Part shown: positions 53,865 through 61,205 of the stretch, piece by piece
Numbering within the stretch: position 1 is the stretch's first letter
Layout: every line of letters starts with the position of its first letter
Source of the DNA: Abditibacteriaceae bacterium
GTDB lineage: Bacteria; Armatimonadota; Abditibacteriia; Abditibacteriales; Abditibacteriaceae
Length of the DNA stretch: 64,000 nt
Direction of reading: 5' to 3'
Assembly (NCBI GenBank): GCA_019239895.1
Contig: JAFAZH010000013.1
Location: forward strand, 1-64,000
Made by a program: the position numbers and the translations under genes
The notes under the pieces: generated by a model
Told to the model about the DNA's origin: nothing
Database searches by the model: none
What the model saw: the letters and a program-made list of their open reading frames with translations, nothing else

Positions 53865-54678
53865 CTGCAAAAACCTCTTTCAAATAGCGCAAGCTTTCGC
53901 GGGCGATGGTTTCCGGGTCGGGAGTGTAATCGAAGACTTCAACCGATACATAGCCCTGAAACCCACAGTCGTGCAGGGCAGCGGCTACAGGATGGAAGTC
54001 CGTGGCACCAAAGCCGGGGCCGCGCCGGTTGGCATCATTGGCGTGGAAGTGCTCTACCAGGGGACAAAACTCCCCAATAATTGTGGCGGCGGGCTGAGTT
54101 TCGGCACACATACTTTTCATGTCGAGCATCAGTCGGAAGTGCGGATCATTAATTTCGCGCACCATACGGGCGGCTTCGGCAGCGGTCATGATGAAATCGG
54201 ATTCGGGGCCGGGTAGGGCTTCCTGGCAGAGAATCACATCGCGTTCCCTCAGCGTTGGCAACAACTCTCGAAAAGAATCTTGGGTGCGCTGCCATGCGCC
54301 AGCGTAATCGCCAGCTTCCAGCCTCCTTTGTTGCGGCGAACCAAAGACCATAATTCCTGCGCCAATGTCACCCGCAAAATGAATAAGGTGGCGCAAGTAT
54401 TCCACTGTGCGCTGGCGTATGGTGGCATCAACTGTGTGAATATGCAAGCCAGGTGGCGAGGTTAGTAGCCAATGCAGCCCCACTATCTCTAAGCCGTTAT
54501 CCTCTGCCACCTGCCGGATTTCCTGACGCCGCTGGGGTGAAATAGCTTCTACGGAGGGCGCAAAAGTGAAGGGCGCGATCTCTATGCCATCATAGCCAAA
54601 GCCTGCCACCGCCGCACAGACGCGCTGCCACGGCCAATCGCCAAAGGTTTCATTGCAAATTGCAAAACGGGGTTTCAT
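53842..54678 (-). CDS. Sugar phosphate isomerase/epimerase (TIM barrel, AP-endonuclease-2 fold)
   Basis: The 278 residues match the xylose-isomerase-like TIM-barrel family of sugar epimerases and isomerases. Visible elements are the start MKPRFAICNETFGDWPWQ, GYDGIEIAPF (about 28-37), VGLHWLL, CQEALPGPES near 150, a DMKSMCAE strand near 180, HFHANDANRRGPGFGATDF near 203 and YVSVEVFDYTP near 245. Metal-binding Glu, Asp and His positions appear kept. The substrate is unknown. The last residues TTNEHE and the stop come from fold-back M. The ATG at 54678 matches the family start; upstream lies fold-back N and no ribosome binding site is seen. It may be co-transcribed with the DUF6807 gene. Confidence 0.85.
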   Translation of the reverse strand: MKPRFAICNETFGDWPWQRVCAAVAGFGYDGIEIAPFTFAPSVEAISPQRRQEIRQVAEDNGLEIVGLHWLLTSPPGLHIHTVDATIRQRTVEYLRHLIHFAGDIGAGIMVFGSPQQRRLEAGDYAGAWQRTQDSFRELLPTLRERDVILCQEALPGPESDFIMTAAEAARMVREINDPHFRLMLDMKSMCAETQPAATIIGEFCPLVEHFHANDANRRGPGFGATDFHPVAAALHDCGFQGYVSVEVFDYTPDPETIARESLRYLKEVFAGTTNEHE

Positions 54679-54686
54679 ATGAAGAT

Positions 54687-54769
54687 AGGTTATGGGTGAT
54701 AGGTCATGGGACATGGGTTATAGGTTGTTCATGGATGGTGTTTCTCCCATCACCCATGACCCATAACCT
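54687..54769. repeat. Fold-back element N between divergent genes
   Basis: The left arm (54687-54710, AGGTTATGGGTGATAGG) pairs with the right arm (54743-54769) with one short indel. The arms iterate ATGGG/GATAGG words. It begins nine bases upstream of the epimerase ATG and would form its whole 5' leader. Confidence 0.75.
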
Positions 54770-54782
54770 TGCCGTTCAAATT

Positions 54783-55682
54783 ATGCTAAATTCCTTTTAC
54801 ATGAATGATGATATAAAAAGCAATAATCAAGCCGCAGAATTTAATCAATCGGGTTTCAATCTGCGCGCGCTGGACAACTTTATTTTCGATTTAGATGGCG
54901 TGATTTGGCGCGGTAACACGGCCATTGAAGGCGCGGTGGAATCGGTGGCCCGCCTGCGCGCTGCTGGGAAACGCTGTTTCTATTGCACCAATAACTCATC
55001 CCGCACCCAGAGTGATTTTGCCACCCGCTTAAAAGCTATTGGCCTTGAAATGGAAAAACAGCATGTCATTACCTCGTCTTCCGCGACGGCCCTTTATTTG
55101 GCTGACCAGTTTAAAGCTCCTTTTTCAGCCTATGTCATTGGCGGGGAAGGCATTGTAACGGCCTTGCAAAGTATTGGTGCTCAAGTATTCACTGGGTCTG
55201 AAGCTGACGGCTTCCCTAGCGACACAACGGCTGTGGATTGTGTGGTGGTAGGCATTGATCGCGCTTTCACTTATGACAAGTTGCGCTTAGCCCAGCACTT
55301 CATCTTAAAAGGCGCTGGTTTTATTGCTACCAATCGGGATGCCACGTTTCCCACGGAAAATGGTGTGGTGCCCGGTGCCGGGTCGCTCGTCGCCAGTGTG
55401 GAGACGGCCAGTGGCGTTCATCCCGTGGAAATTGGCAAGCCCCAGCCTTTGATGTTGCAGTTGGCACTGGAACAATTTCATCTGCCAGCCGCCACAACCG
55501 TGATGGTGGGCGACCGGCTCGATACCGATATTGCCTGTGCCCATCGTGCTGGTATTCCCGCGCTGTTAGTGACAACTGGTGTGACCACAATGGCCGTGGC
55601 GTTAGAGGCAACAGGCGAATATAAACCGGATGCGATTTTTGAGAATTTACCAGCGATGTGCCATGCGGTGTTAGGGGACTAG
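54783..55682 (+). CDS. HAD-IIA family hydrolase (NagD/phosphoglycolate phosphatase-like)
   Basis: The 299 residues are a HAD phosphatase of the IIA type. Motif I is FIFDLDGVIWRG (about 35-46) and motif II is YCTNNSSRTQ (about 72-81). The C2-type cap includes the TNRDATFPTENGVVPGAGSL segment near 182-201. GKP gives the conserved Lys near 220, and motif IV is VMVGDRLDTDIACAHRAGI (about 241-259). Such enzymes remove phosphate from phosphoglycolate, 4-nitrophenyl phosphate or sugar phosphates; the substrate is not decidable. The start could be 54783 or 54801; neither has a ribosome binding site. It is followed closely by the GNAT-type gene. Confidence 0.88.
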   Translation: MLNSFYMNDDIKSNNQAAEFNQSGFNLRALDNFIFDLDGVIWRGNTAIEGAVESVARLRAAGKRCFYCTNNSSRTQSDFATRLKAIGLEMEKQHVITSSSATALYLADQFKAPFSAYVIGGEGIVTALQSIGAQVFTGSEADGFPSDTTAVDCVVVGIDRAFTYDKLRLAQHFILKGAGFIATNRDATFPTENGVVPGAGSLVASVETASGVHPVEIGKPQPLMLQLALEQFHLPAATTVMVGDRLDTDIACAHRAGIPALLVTTGVTTMAVALEATGEYKPDAIFENLPAMCHAVLGD

Positions 55683-55690
55683 TTACTCTT

Positions 55691-56758
55691 ATGCCACATC
55701 AGATTTCACCGCAGCCTCAGATTATTGATGTTGACCCCCAACCTTCGGTAATAGAGCCATTGGCTCCTTCCATGCCGCTGACAGTTTTCCAAACCCGTCC
55801 CTACCTGATGGCCTATCGCCGTTGCTTTGGTGCCAACAAAACTTTTTACCGCTTGCGCAATGGTGGTGGCGCAGCCTTTCTGATGTCGCGTGGGCGCACG
55901 GCCAAACGCCTGGAATGGTGGGGCGCAGGCATCCATGACATTGGCGCTGCGGCGTATGATTCACCACAAACTGCTCGTGAGTTATGGGAGCAAATTGAAG
56001 ACTTAGCGCAACAGCACCAGGCCGCGCAACTCGCGCAGCTTCCGGCTAACTGTCAACTGATTACCCTGGCGCAAAACTCTGGCTGGCAGGTGAGCGAAGC
56101 GGAAGCGTGTCCGGTGCTAACTTTGCCGGATACCTGGGACGAGTATGTGGCGTTGCTCGGCAAAAATATGCGCGAGCAAATCAAACGCTACCCCAAGCGG
56201 CTCGAAAAAGAATTTAAGGTGGAATACGCTCTAGCGCAAACCGAAGCAGAAGTCCAAACCGCTTTATCCCACTTGTTTCGGCTGCATGGCAAACGCTGGC
56301 GGGCGCGTGGCCAAACGGGGGTCTTAGCCACGCCACGTCGCCAGCGGTTCCACCGTGAAGTATGTGTGGCTTTTGCCCGGCATGGCTGGTTGCGCCTGTG
56401 GACGATGCACTGCAACGGCCAGCCAGCCTGTGTGCTGCTGAATTATTTCTATGGTGGTAAGTATTACTTCTTCATTGGCGGCTTTGAGCCGGAATTGATG
56501 CGTTGGAGCGTCGGCACCTGCTTATTTGCCCGCGTCTTTCGCCAGGCGATTGAAGAAGGGGCGACAGAGTTTGATTTTCTGCGCGGCGAAGAAGAATATA
56601 AATACCGCTTCGGTGCTATCAGCCGCACCTATAAAACCCTGGCTTACTTTCAGGACTCGCCACGCGGGCGACTCCTCCGCCAACGCATTCAACTGGAAAC
56701 TGAAGTCATGCACCGCGTGCATCAAAAATTCTCTGCTGCACATCGGACAAGAAATTGA
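55691..56758 (+). CDS. GNAT/FemAB-like acetyltransferase-domain protein
   Basis: The 355 residues match the BioF2-like GNAT domain (Acetyltransf_6), found in polysaccharide biosynthesis and FemAB-like aminoacyl- or acyl-transferases. The N-terminal domain has FYRLRNGGGAAFLMSRG (near 45-65); the C-terminal GNAT domain has QPACVLLNYFYGGKYYFFIGGFEPE (about 240-265) and a DFLRGEEEYKYRFGA ending (about 296-310). It may modify an exopolysaccharide or peptide; the acceptor is unknown. The start at 55691 lies nine bases after the HAD stop, so they are likely co-transcribed. Its TGA stop (56756-56758) is inside the outer arm of fold-back O. Confidence 0.78.
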   Translation: MPHQISPQPQIIDVDPQPSVIEPLAPSMPLTVFQTRPYLMAYRRCFGANKTFYRLRNGGGAAFLMSRGRTAKRLEWWGAGIHDIGAAAYDSPQTARELWEQIEDLAQQHQAAQLAQLPANCQLITLAQNSGWQVSEAEACPVLTLPDTWDEYVALLGKNMREQIKRYPKRLEKEFKVEYALAQTEAEVQTALSHLFRLHGKRWRARGQTGVLATPRRQRFHREVCVAFARHGWLRLWTMHCNGQPACVLLNYFYGGKYYFFIGGFEPELMRWSVGTCLFARVFRQAIEEGATEFDFLRGEEEYKYRFGAISRTYKTLAYFQDSPRGRLLRQRIQLETEVMHRVHQKFSAAHRTRN

Positions 56759-56955
56759 ACCGCCAGGGACGCCAAGCAGCGGAGGGGGAGAAAAGGAAAC
56801 CGGAAGCGTGAGCGACGGGATAGGCGTACGAGTCTGAGTTGTGTCTTGCTATAGCCCGTCGCTCACGCTCCGGGTTCGCTGCTCTCCCCCCCTCTCCCCC
56901 CCTCCTTTTCTCCCCCTCCGCTGCTTGGCGTCCCTGGCGCTCTTGGCGGTTCAAT
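56754..56955. repeat. Fold-back element O, about 200 bp, both convergent stop codons inside
   Basis: Outer arms ATTGAACCGCC (56754-56764) and its complement (56945-56955), a 33-bp perfect block (56765-56797 with 56903-56935), and an inner block (AGCGTGAGCGACGGG with 56855-56869) form one giant hairpin. The right arm carries two extra segments. The TGA of both flanking convergent genes is the TGA in the outer arms. The loop ends in CTTGCTATAG, as in element M. Confidence 0.9.
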
Positions 56956-58144
56956 CTTTAACTTGGACTGGCACATTGCGTATGGTATCGGTGCCATCAC
57001 CAAGTTGGCCGCGTGTGTTGTTGCCCCAGGCCCATAGCGTGCCGTCCTTCTTTTGTGCCAGGCTGTGCCAGTTGCCAGCAGCAATGGCCTGGGCATCGGT
57101 TAGGTCTTTGACTTGAACGGGTGCCGGATGGCTTTCGGTGGTACCATCGCCCAATTGCGCGGTGCCATTATTGCCCCAGGCCCACACTGTACCATCTTTC
57201 TTAAGGGCTAACGAGTGCCAATTGCCTGCGGCCACGGCCTCTACATCGGTTAAGTCCTTGACTTGAACCGGAGTGGACTTGCCAGTTGTGGTGCCATCGC
57301 CGAGTGTCCCGGTAGTATTGCCTCCCCACGCCCATACGGTGCCATCATTGCGCACTGCCAGGCTATGATACCAACCGGCGGCAATAGACTTGACACCCGT
57401 TAAGTCGCTGACGCGCACGGGTGTAGCCCGGTCTTCATTGGTGCCGTCGCCCAATTGACCATCTGTATTCTTGCCCCAACTCCACACCGTGCCATCGCTA
57501 CGCATAGCTAAGGCATGACGCTGACCAGCGGCAATGGCTTTAACGCCTGCTAAGCCCAGCACCTGAGCTGGCGTTATTCTATCGGTGGTGGTGCCATCGC
57601 CTAATTGACCAAAGGTATTGTTGCCCCAACTCCACACCGTGCCATCTTTCCTGAGTGCTAAAGCGAAATTGGCCCCGGCAGAGATGGCATCTATGGCTGT
57701 GAGTCCTTTAATTTGAATGGGCCTCGGACGATTTATTTTGGTGCCATCGCCCAACTGACCATCAGCATTTTTGCCCCAGGCCCACACGGTGCCATCTTTT
57801 TTGAGAGCGAGAGTATAGGCGCGACCAGCCGAAACTGCTCGCACGCCAGATAGCCCCTTAACCACAATCGGGTTTAGCCCTGCTGCATTAGCTTCACCCG
57901 TCGCTGTAGGTTTTACGGATGGCGAATTACCATTAGACGCCGTGCTAAGGTTATTACCCCAAGTCCACACGGTGCCATCAGCTTTAACTGCGAGGCTATG
58001 CAGGTCGCCACCATCCAGCGTGCCTTCGGCCTGTGCCGGGACTTGACCTAAAGTGACAACGGCCAGGGTGAACACAACCAGGGCTTGATGCCTGGTTCGG
58101 GGATGCATTGGTTTATGAGGCGCGGAGCAATGGAAGCGTAGCAT
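56951..58144 (-). CDS. Secreted RCC1-repeat protein
   Basis: The 397 residues begin with a signal peptide (basic start, hydrophobic ALVVFTLAVVTLG, Ala-Gln-Ala site near 39) and continue with seven RCC1-type repeats of about 50 residues. Each contains the words HSLAVKADGTVWTWGNN, QLGDGTT and VQVKDLTDVEAIAAG. The repeats form a beta-propeller. In bacteria such proteins are usually exported and of unknown role, and they need not relate to eukaryotic RCC1. GAGGAG five bases before the ATG supports the start. It is divergent from the DUF1800 gene. Its stop lies in fold-back O. Confidence 0.88.
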   Translation of the reverse strand: MLRFHCSAPHKPMHPRTRHQALVVFTLAVVTLGQVPAQAEGTLDGGDLHSLAVKADGTVWTWGNNLSTASNGNSPSVKPTATGEANAAGLNPIVVKGLSGVRAVSAGRAYTLALKKDGTVWAWGKNADGQLGDGTKINRPRPIQIKGLTAIDAISAGANFALALRKDGTVWSWGNNTFGQLGDGTTTDRITPAQVLGLAGVKAIAAGQRHALAMRSDGTVWSWGKNTDGQLGDGTNEDRATPVRVSDLTGVKSIAAGWYHSLAVRNDGTVWAWGGNTTGTLGDGTTTGKSTPVQVKDLTDVEAVAAGNWHSLALKKDGTVWAWGNNGTAQLGDGTTESHPAPVQVKDLTDAQAIAAGNWHSLAQKKDGTLWAWGNNTRGQLGDGTDTIRNVPVQVKD

Positions 58145-58337
58145 GACAACTCCTCAACTTTGCAGGGGGTAGTGGAACAATTATAATACTAGAACTGCTC
58201 AAGATTCTAATGCGTGTGGCGTCTTGACCCATTCTTGAGCAACTTGTGTTAGTGCTTTGTGTCTGACTGTAGTAATTCCGTAACCCCTTAGACGCCACTT
58301 ATTATTTAGGGTCTCGCCCCAGGGCAAAGGCTTTGTT

Positions 58338-59876
58338 ATGGCACTTCCTTCCCCAGAAAAGCGTAAGTTGGCGCATCTGCTGCGCCGTGCCGGTTTTGGT
58401 GTGCGCCCCGACGAATGGGAGGAATACTCCCGTTTGGGCTTAGCCGGGACAACCCAACGGCTATTGCATCCTGAAACCGTGCCCGATAATCTCGAAGCCA
58501 TTCTCAAGAGCATCGGCGGCGATTATGTAGACTTCGAGAACCTCGACAGTATTAAGCAGTGGTGGCTCTATCGCATGGTGCATACCAAGCGTCCTTTGGA
58601 AGAGAAGATGACGCTCTTCTGGCATAACCACTTCGCCACCGCTAACTATAAAGTTAATAGCGCGTCCTTGATGTGGCAACAGAATCAGCTTTTTCGCACC
58701 CATGCCCTGGGCGATTTTCGCACGCTGCTGCAAGCTGTAGCGCGCGATGCCGCTATGCTCATCTGGCTGGATGGTGGCCAAAATCGCAACGGTGCTCCCA
58801 ATGAAAACTTTGCCCGTGAAGTGATGGAGCTTTTCACAATGGGCGTCGGCAGTGGCTACACCGAAAAAGATATTCAGGAAGCCGCCCGCTCTCTTACAGG
58901 TTGGCGTTATGATGAAGCCACCAAAAGTTTCATCTTTGATGCGGGAGCGCATGATGATGGCGAGAAGACAGTCTTAGGCCAGACCGGAAACTTTTACAGC
59001 GATGATGTGTTGGACATTGTGGCGCGTCAACCCGCCACCGCTCATTTCCTCAGCACAAAACTCTTTAAGTTCTTTGTGCATGATGATCCCGGCCCCGCTG
59101 ACATTGCTAAGCTGTCACAGGTCTATTTCAAGAGCGGCTACAGCATCCGCGCCATGCTGGAATCTATTTTTACCTCACCAGTTTTTTATTCGGAGGCCGC
59201 TTTCTTCGCCAAAGTGAAAAGCCCGGTGGAATTTACGGTGATGACGATGCGGTCGCTGAACGCCAATATGTCAATGGTGGCACCGTTGGCCAGTGTGGTG
59301 GCCGGCATGGGACAAGAGTTGTTCAATCCGCCAAACGTGAAAGGCTGGCTCGAAGGGCGCGATTGGATTAATGGACGCACCTTGCTGGCGCGGGTCAACT
59401 TCGCCATCCAACTGGCGGATGAGTTAAATCGTCATGGCGCGTTGCAGCATTTACTGGCTGATCTCACTCCCGGTAATAAGGCCGGAGGCAATAACGTGGC
59501 TGTGACGCAGGCAGCCGCTATGAACGGGCCAGCGATGGGCACAGCCTCCATGCAGGGTGCAAATATGCAGGGCGCAACCATGCAAGGCGGCACTATGACA
59601 ACGGCAACGATGAACGGCCCGGCCATGTCGGGTGCCGACACTGGAGGTGCTGCAAAGCAACCTCCAACAACGGCCCCAGTTATCTCTATCACAGCCTCCC
59701 CAGAGCGAGTTGTAGATACCCTCTGGGATGCGTTGCTAACTGGCCACACTCCAACAGCAAAAACGCGCTCGCTGTTAATTAACTATTTGTATGAAGGTGA
59801 TGAGAAGCAATTAGGTAACAAATTACCTGGTCTCATTAACCTGATTTTGGCCGCCCCAGAATATCAGTTGGCGTAA
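58338..59876 (+). CDS. DUF1800 family protein
   Basis: The 512 residues match DUF1800: KLAHLLRRAGFGVRPDE at the start, KRPLEEKMTLFWHNHFAT (about 80-97), PNENFAREVMELFTMGVG (about 154-171) and PPNVKGWLEGRDWINGRTLLARVNF (about 330-355). DUF1800 genes are nearly always next to DUF1501 genes, as here, and may act together on an exported or surface substrate; the function is unknown. No clear signal peptide. A Met-rich low-complexity insert (about 394-438, words MNGPAM, MQGA) splits the C-terminal domain. AAAGG seven bases upstream sets the start. Confidence 0.9.
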   Translation: MALPSPEKRKLAHLLRRAGFGVRPDEWEEYSRLGLAGTTQRLLHPETVPDNLEAILKSIGGDYVDFENLDSIKQWWLYRMVHTKRPLEEKMTLFWHNHFATANYKVNSASLMWQQNQLFRTHALGDFRTLLQAVARDAAMLIWLDGGQNRNGAPNENFAREVMELFTMGVGSGYTEKDIQEAARSLTGWRYDEATKSFIFDAGAHDDGEKTVLGQTGNFYSDDVLDIVARQPATAHFLSTKLFKFFVHDDPGPADIAKLSQVYFKSGYSIRAMLESIFTSPVFYSEAAFFAKVKSPVEFTVMTMRSLNANMSMVAPLASVVAGMGQELFNPPNVKGWLEGRDWINGRTLLARVNFAIQLADELNRHGALQHLLADLTPGNKAGGNNVAVTQAAAMNGPAMGTASMQGANMQGATMQGGTMTTATMNGPAMSGADTGGAAKQPPTTAPVISITASPERVVDTLWDALLTGHTPTAKTRSLLINYLYEGDEKQLGNKLPGLINLILAAPEYQLA

Positions 59877-59891
59877 GCAAAGGAGTTCTCG

Positions 59892-61145
59892 ATGGCTACG
59901 ACGCGGCGTGAATTTATTCAGAATGGTTTGAGCTTTGTGTCGCTGGGTGTGGCGATGCCAACGTTCTTGATGAGGACAGCAGAAGCCGTGGCTGCCGATG
60001 CTAACTCCGGCACCAATGGTGGCAAGATTCTGGTCGTCATCGAAATGTCTGGTGGCAACGATGGTTTAAATACCGTCATTCCATTTACCGATGCCGAATA
60101 CACCAAGTTGCGCCCGAATATCGGCATTGCCGCTAAAGACCTCGTGAAGATTGACGCCAAGTTGGGATTAAATCCCGGCATGAAATCGCTGGGGCAACTT
60201 TATGAGCAGGGCCATGTAGCGGTGGTTAATGGCGTGGGCTATCCTAACCCCAATCGCAGCCATTTCCAGTCTATGGACATCTGGCAGACGGGCGACCCCA
60301 ACATCACCGCTCGCGAGCGCACCGGCTGGATCGCGCGCTACTTCGATGCCGATGGGCACTACAAAGGCAATCCACTTTCGGGCGTGACCTTAGGCTCTAC
60401 TTTACCCCTGGCAATGTGGTCACAAACCAGCCCGGTTTCGGTGATTGGCAACGGCCAGGACTTTGGCTTTGGCACCAATGGCGCTGGCGCGAATAAATTC
60501 AAGCAGATGGAAACGATGCGCGCCCTCTATGCCGAGGGCACGGTTGCCAGCAGCCATGCCGAATTTATTCGCAATGTGGGTCAGGAGGTTTATTCCAGCA
60601 CGGCAGAGATTAAAACAGCCTTGAAGGGTTCAGATAATAAGGCAACGATTGAGGCCAAGTATCCAAACAATAATCCCCTCGCGCCGCGCCTGCAAACGAT
60701 TGCCAAGCTCATTGGTGGCGGCCTCAACACGCGGGTTTACTATGCCAATATTGGTGGCTTCGATACTCACGCCAACCAGCCCAACCAGCATAGCTATCTA
60801 CTGGGTGCCGTAGCCGATGCCATCGCCGCTTTCCAGCGCGATTTAGCTTTGCAAGGCCGCGATAAAGATGTGATTCTGATGACCTTCTCAGAGTTTGGGC
60901 GGCGGGTCAAAGAGAACGCCTCCGCTGGCACCGATCATGGCGCAGCCAGTGTGATGTTTGTGGTGGGTAAGGGCGTGCAAGGCGGCTCTTATGGTGGTTA
61001 TCCAAGCCTGGGCGACTTAGATGATGGTGACTTAAAGTTCCACACCGATTTCCGCAGCGTCTATGCTACCGTGCTGGATAGATGGCTGGGCACTCCCTCT
61101 AACAAAGTCTTAGGCAACCAGTTCACGCCGCTCAAATTTATTTGA
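59892..61145 (+). CDS. DUF1501 family protein with Tat signal
   Basis: The 417 residues start MATTRREFIQNGLSF, a twin-arginine signal, with a hydrophobic stretch to about residue 35, so the folded protein is exported. The DUF1501 domain (sulfatase/phosphatase-like alkaline-phosphatase fold) shows VVIEMSGGNDGLNTVIPF (about 47-64), NRSHFQSMDIWQTG (about 121-134), GGFDTHANQPNQH (about 292-304) and FSEFGRRVKENASAGTDHG (about 333-351). The metal-type Asp and His positions look intact. It follows the DUF1800 gene by 15 bases with AAAGGAG, one transcript. The pair is common in diderm environmental bacteria; the substrate is unknown. Confidence 0.9.
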   Translation: MATTRREFIQNGLSFVSLGVAMPTFLMRTAEAVAADANSGTNGGKILVVIEMSGGNDGLNTVIPFTDAEYTKLRPNIGIAAKDLVKIDAKLGLNPGMKSLGQLYEQGHVAVVNGVGYPNPNRSHFQSMDIWQTGDPNITARERTGWIARYFDADGHYKGNPLSGVTLGSTLPLAMWSQTSPVSVIGNGQDFGFGTNGAGANKFKQMETMRALYAEGTVASSHAEFIRNVGQEVYSSTAEIKTALKGSDNKATIEAKYPNNNPLAPRLQTIAKLIGGGLNTRVYYANIGGFDTHANQPNQHSYLLGAVADAIAAFQRDLALQGRDKDVILMTFSEFGRRVKENASAGTDHGAASVMFVVGKGVQGGSYGGYPSLGDLDDGDLKFHTDFRSVYATVLDRWLGTPSNKVLGNQFTPLKFI

Positions 61146-61170
61146 GTGGTCAGTAAAGGCATAGGCGATG

Positions 61171-61198
61171 GTAGAGACGCGATTAATCGCGTCTCTAC
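61171..61198. repeat. 28-bp perfect palindrome between convergent genes (element P)
   Basis: GTAGAGACGCGATT and its complement are directly joined without a loop. Outside them CAGTAA and TTACTG (61151-61156 with 61206-61211) also pair, and the prfC stop codon (61206-61208) lies in this outer arm. A similar decayed sequence is at 49153-49175. Confidence 0.8.
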
Positions 61199-61205
61199 GG
61201 TGTCG

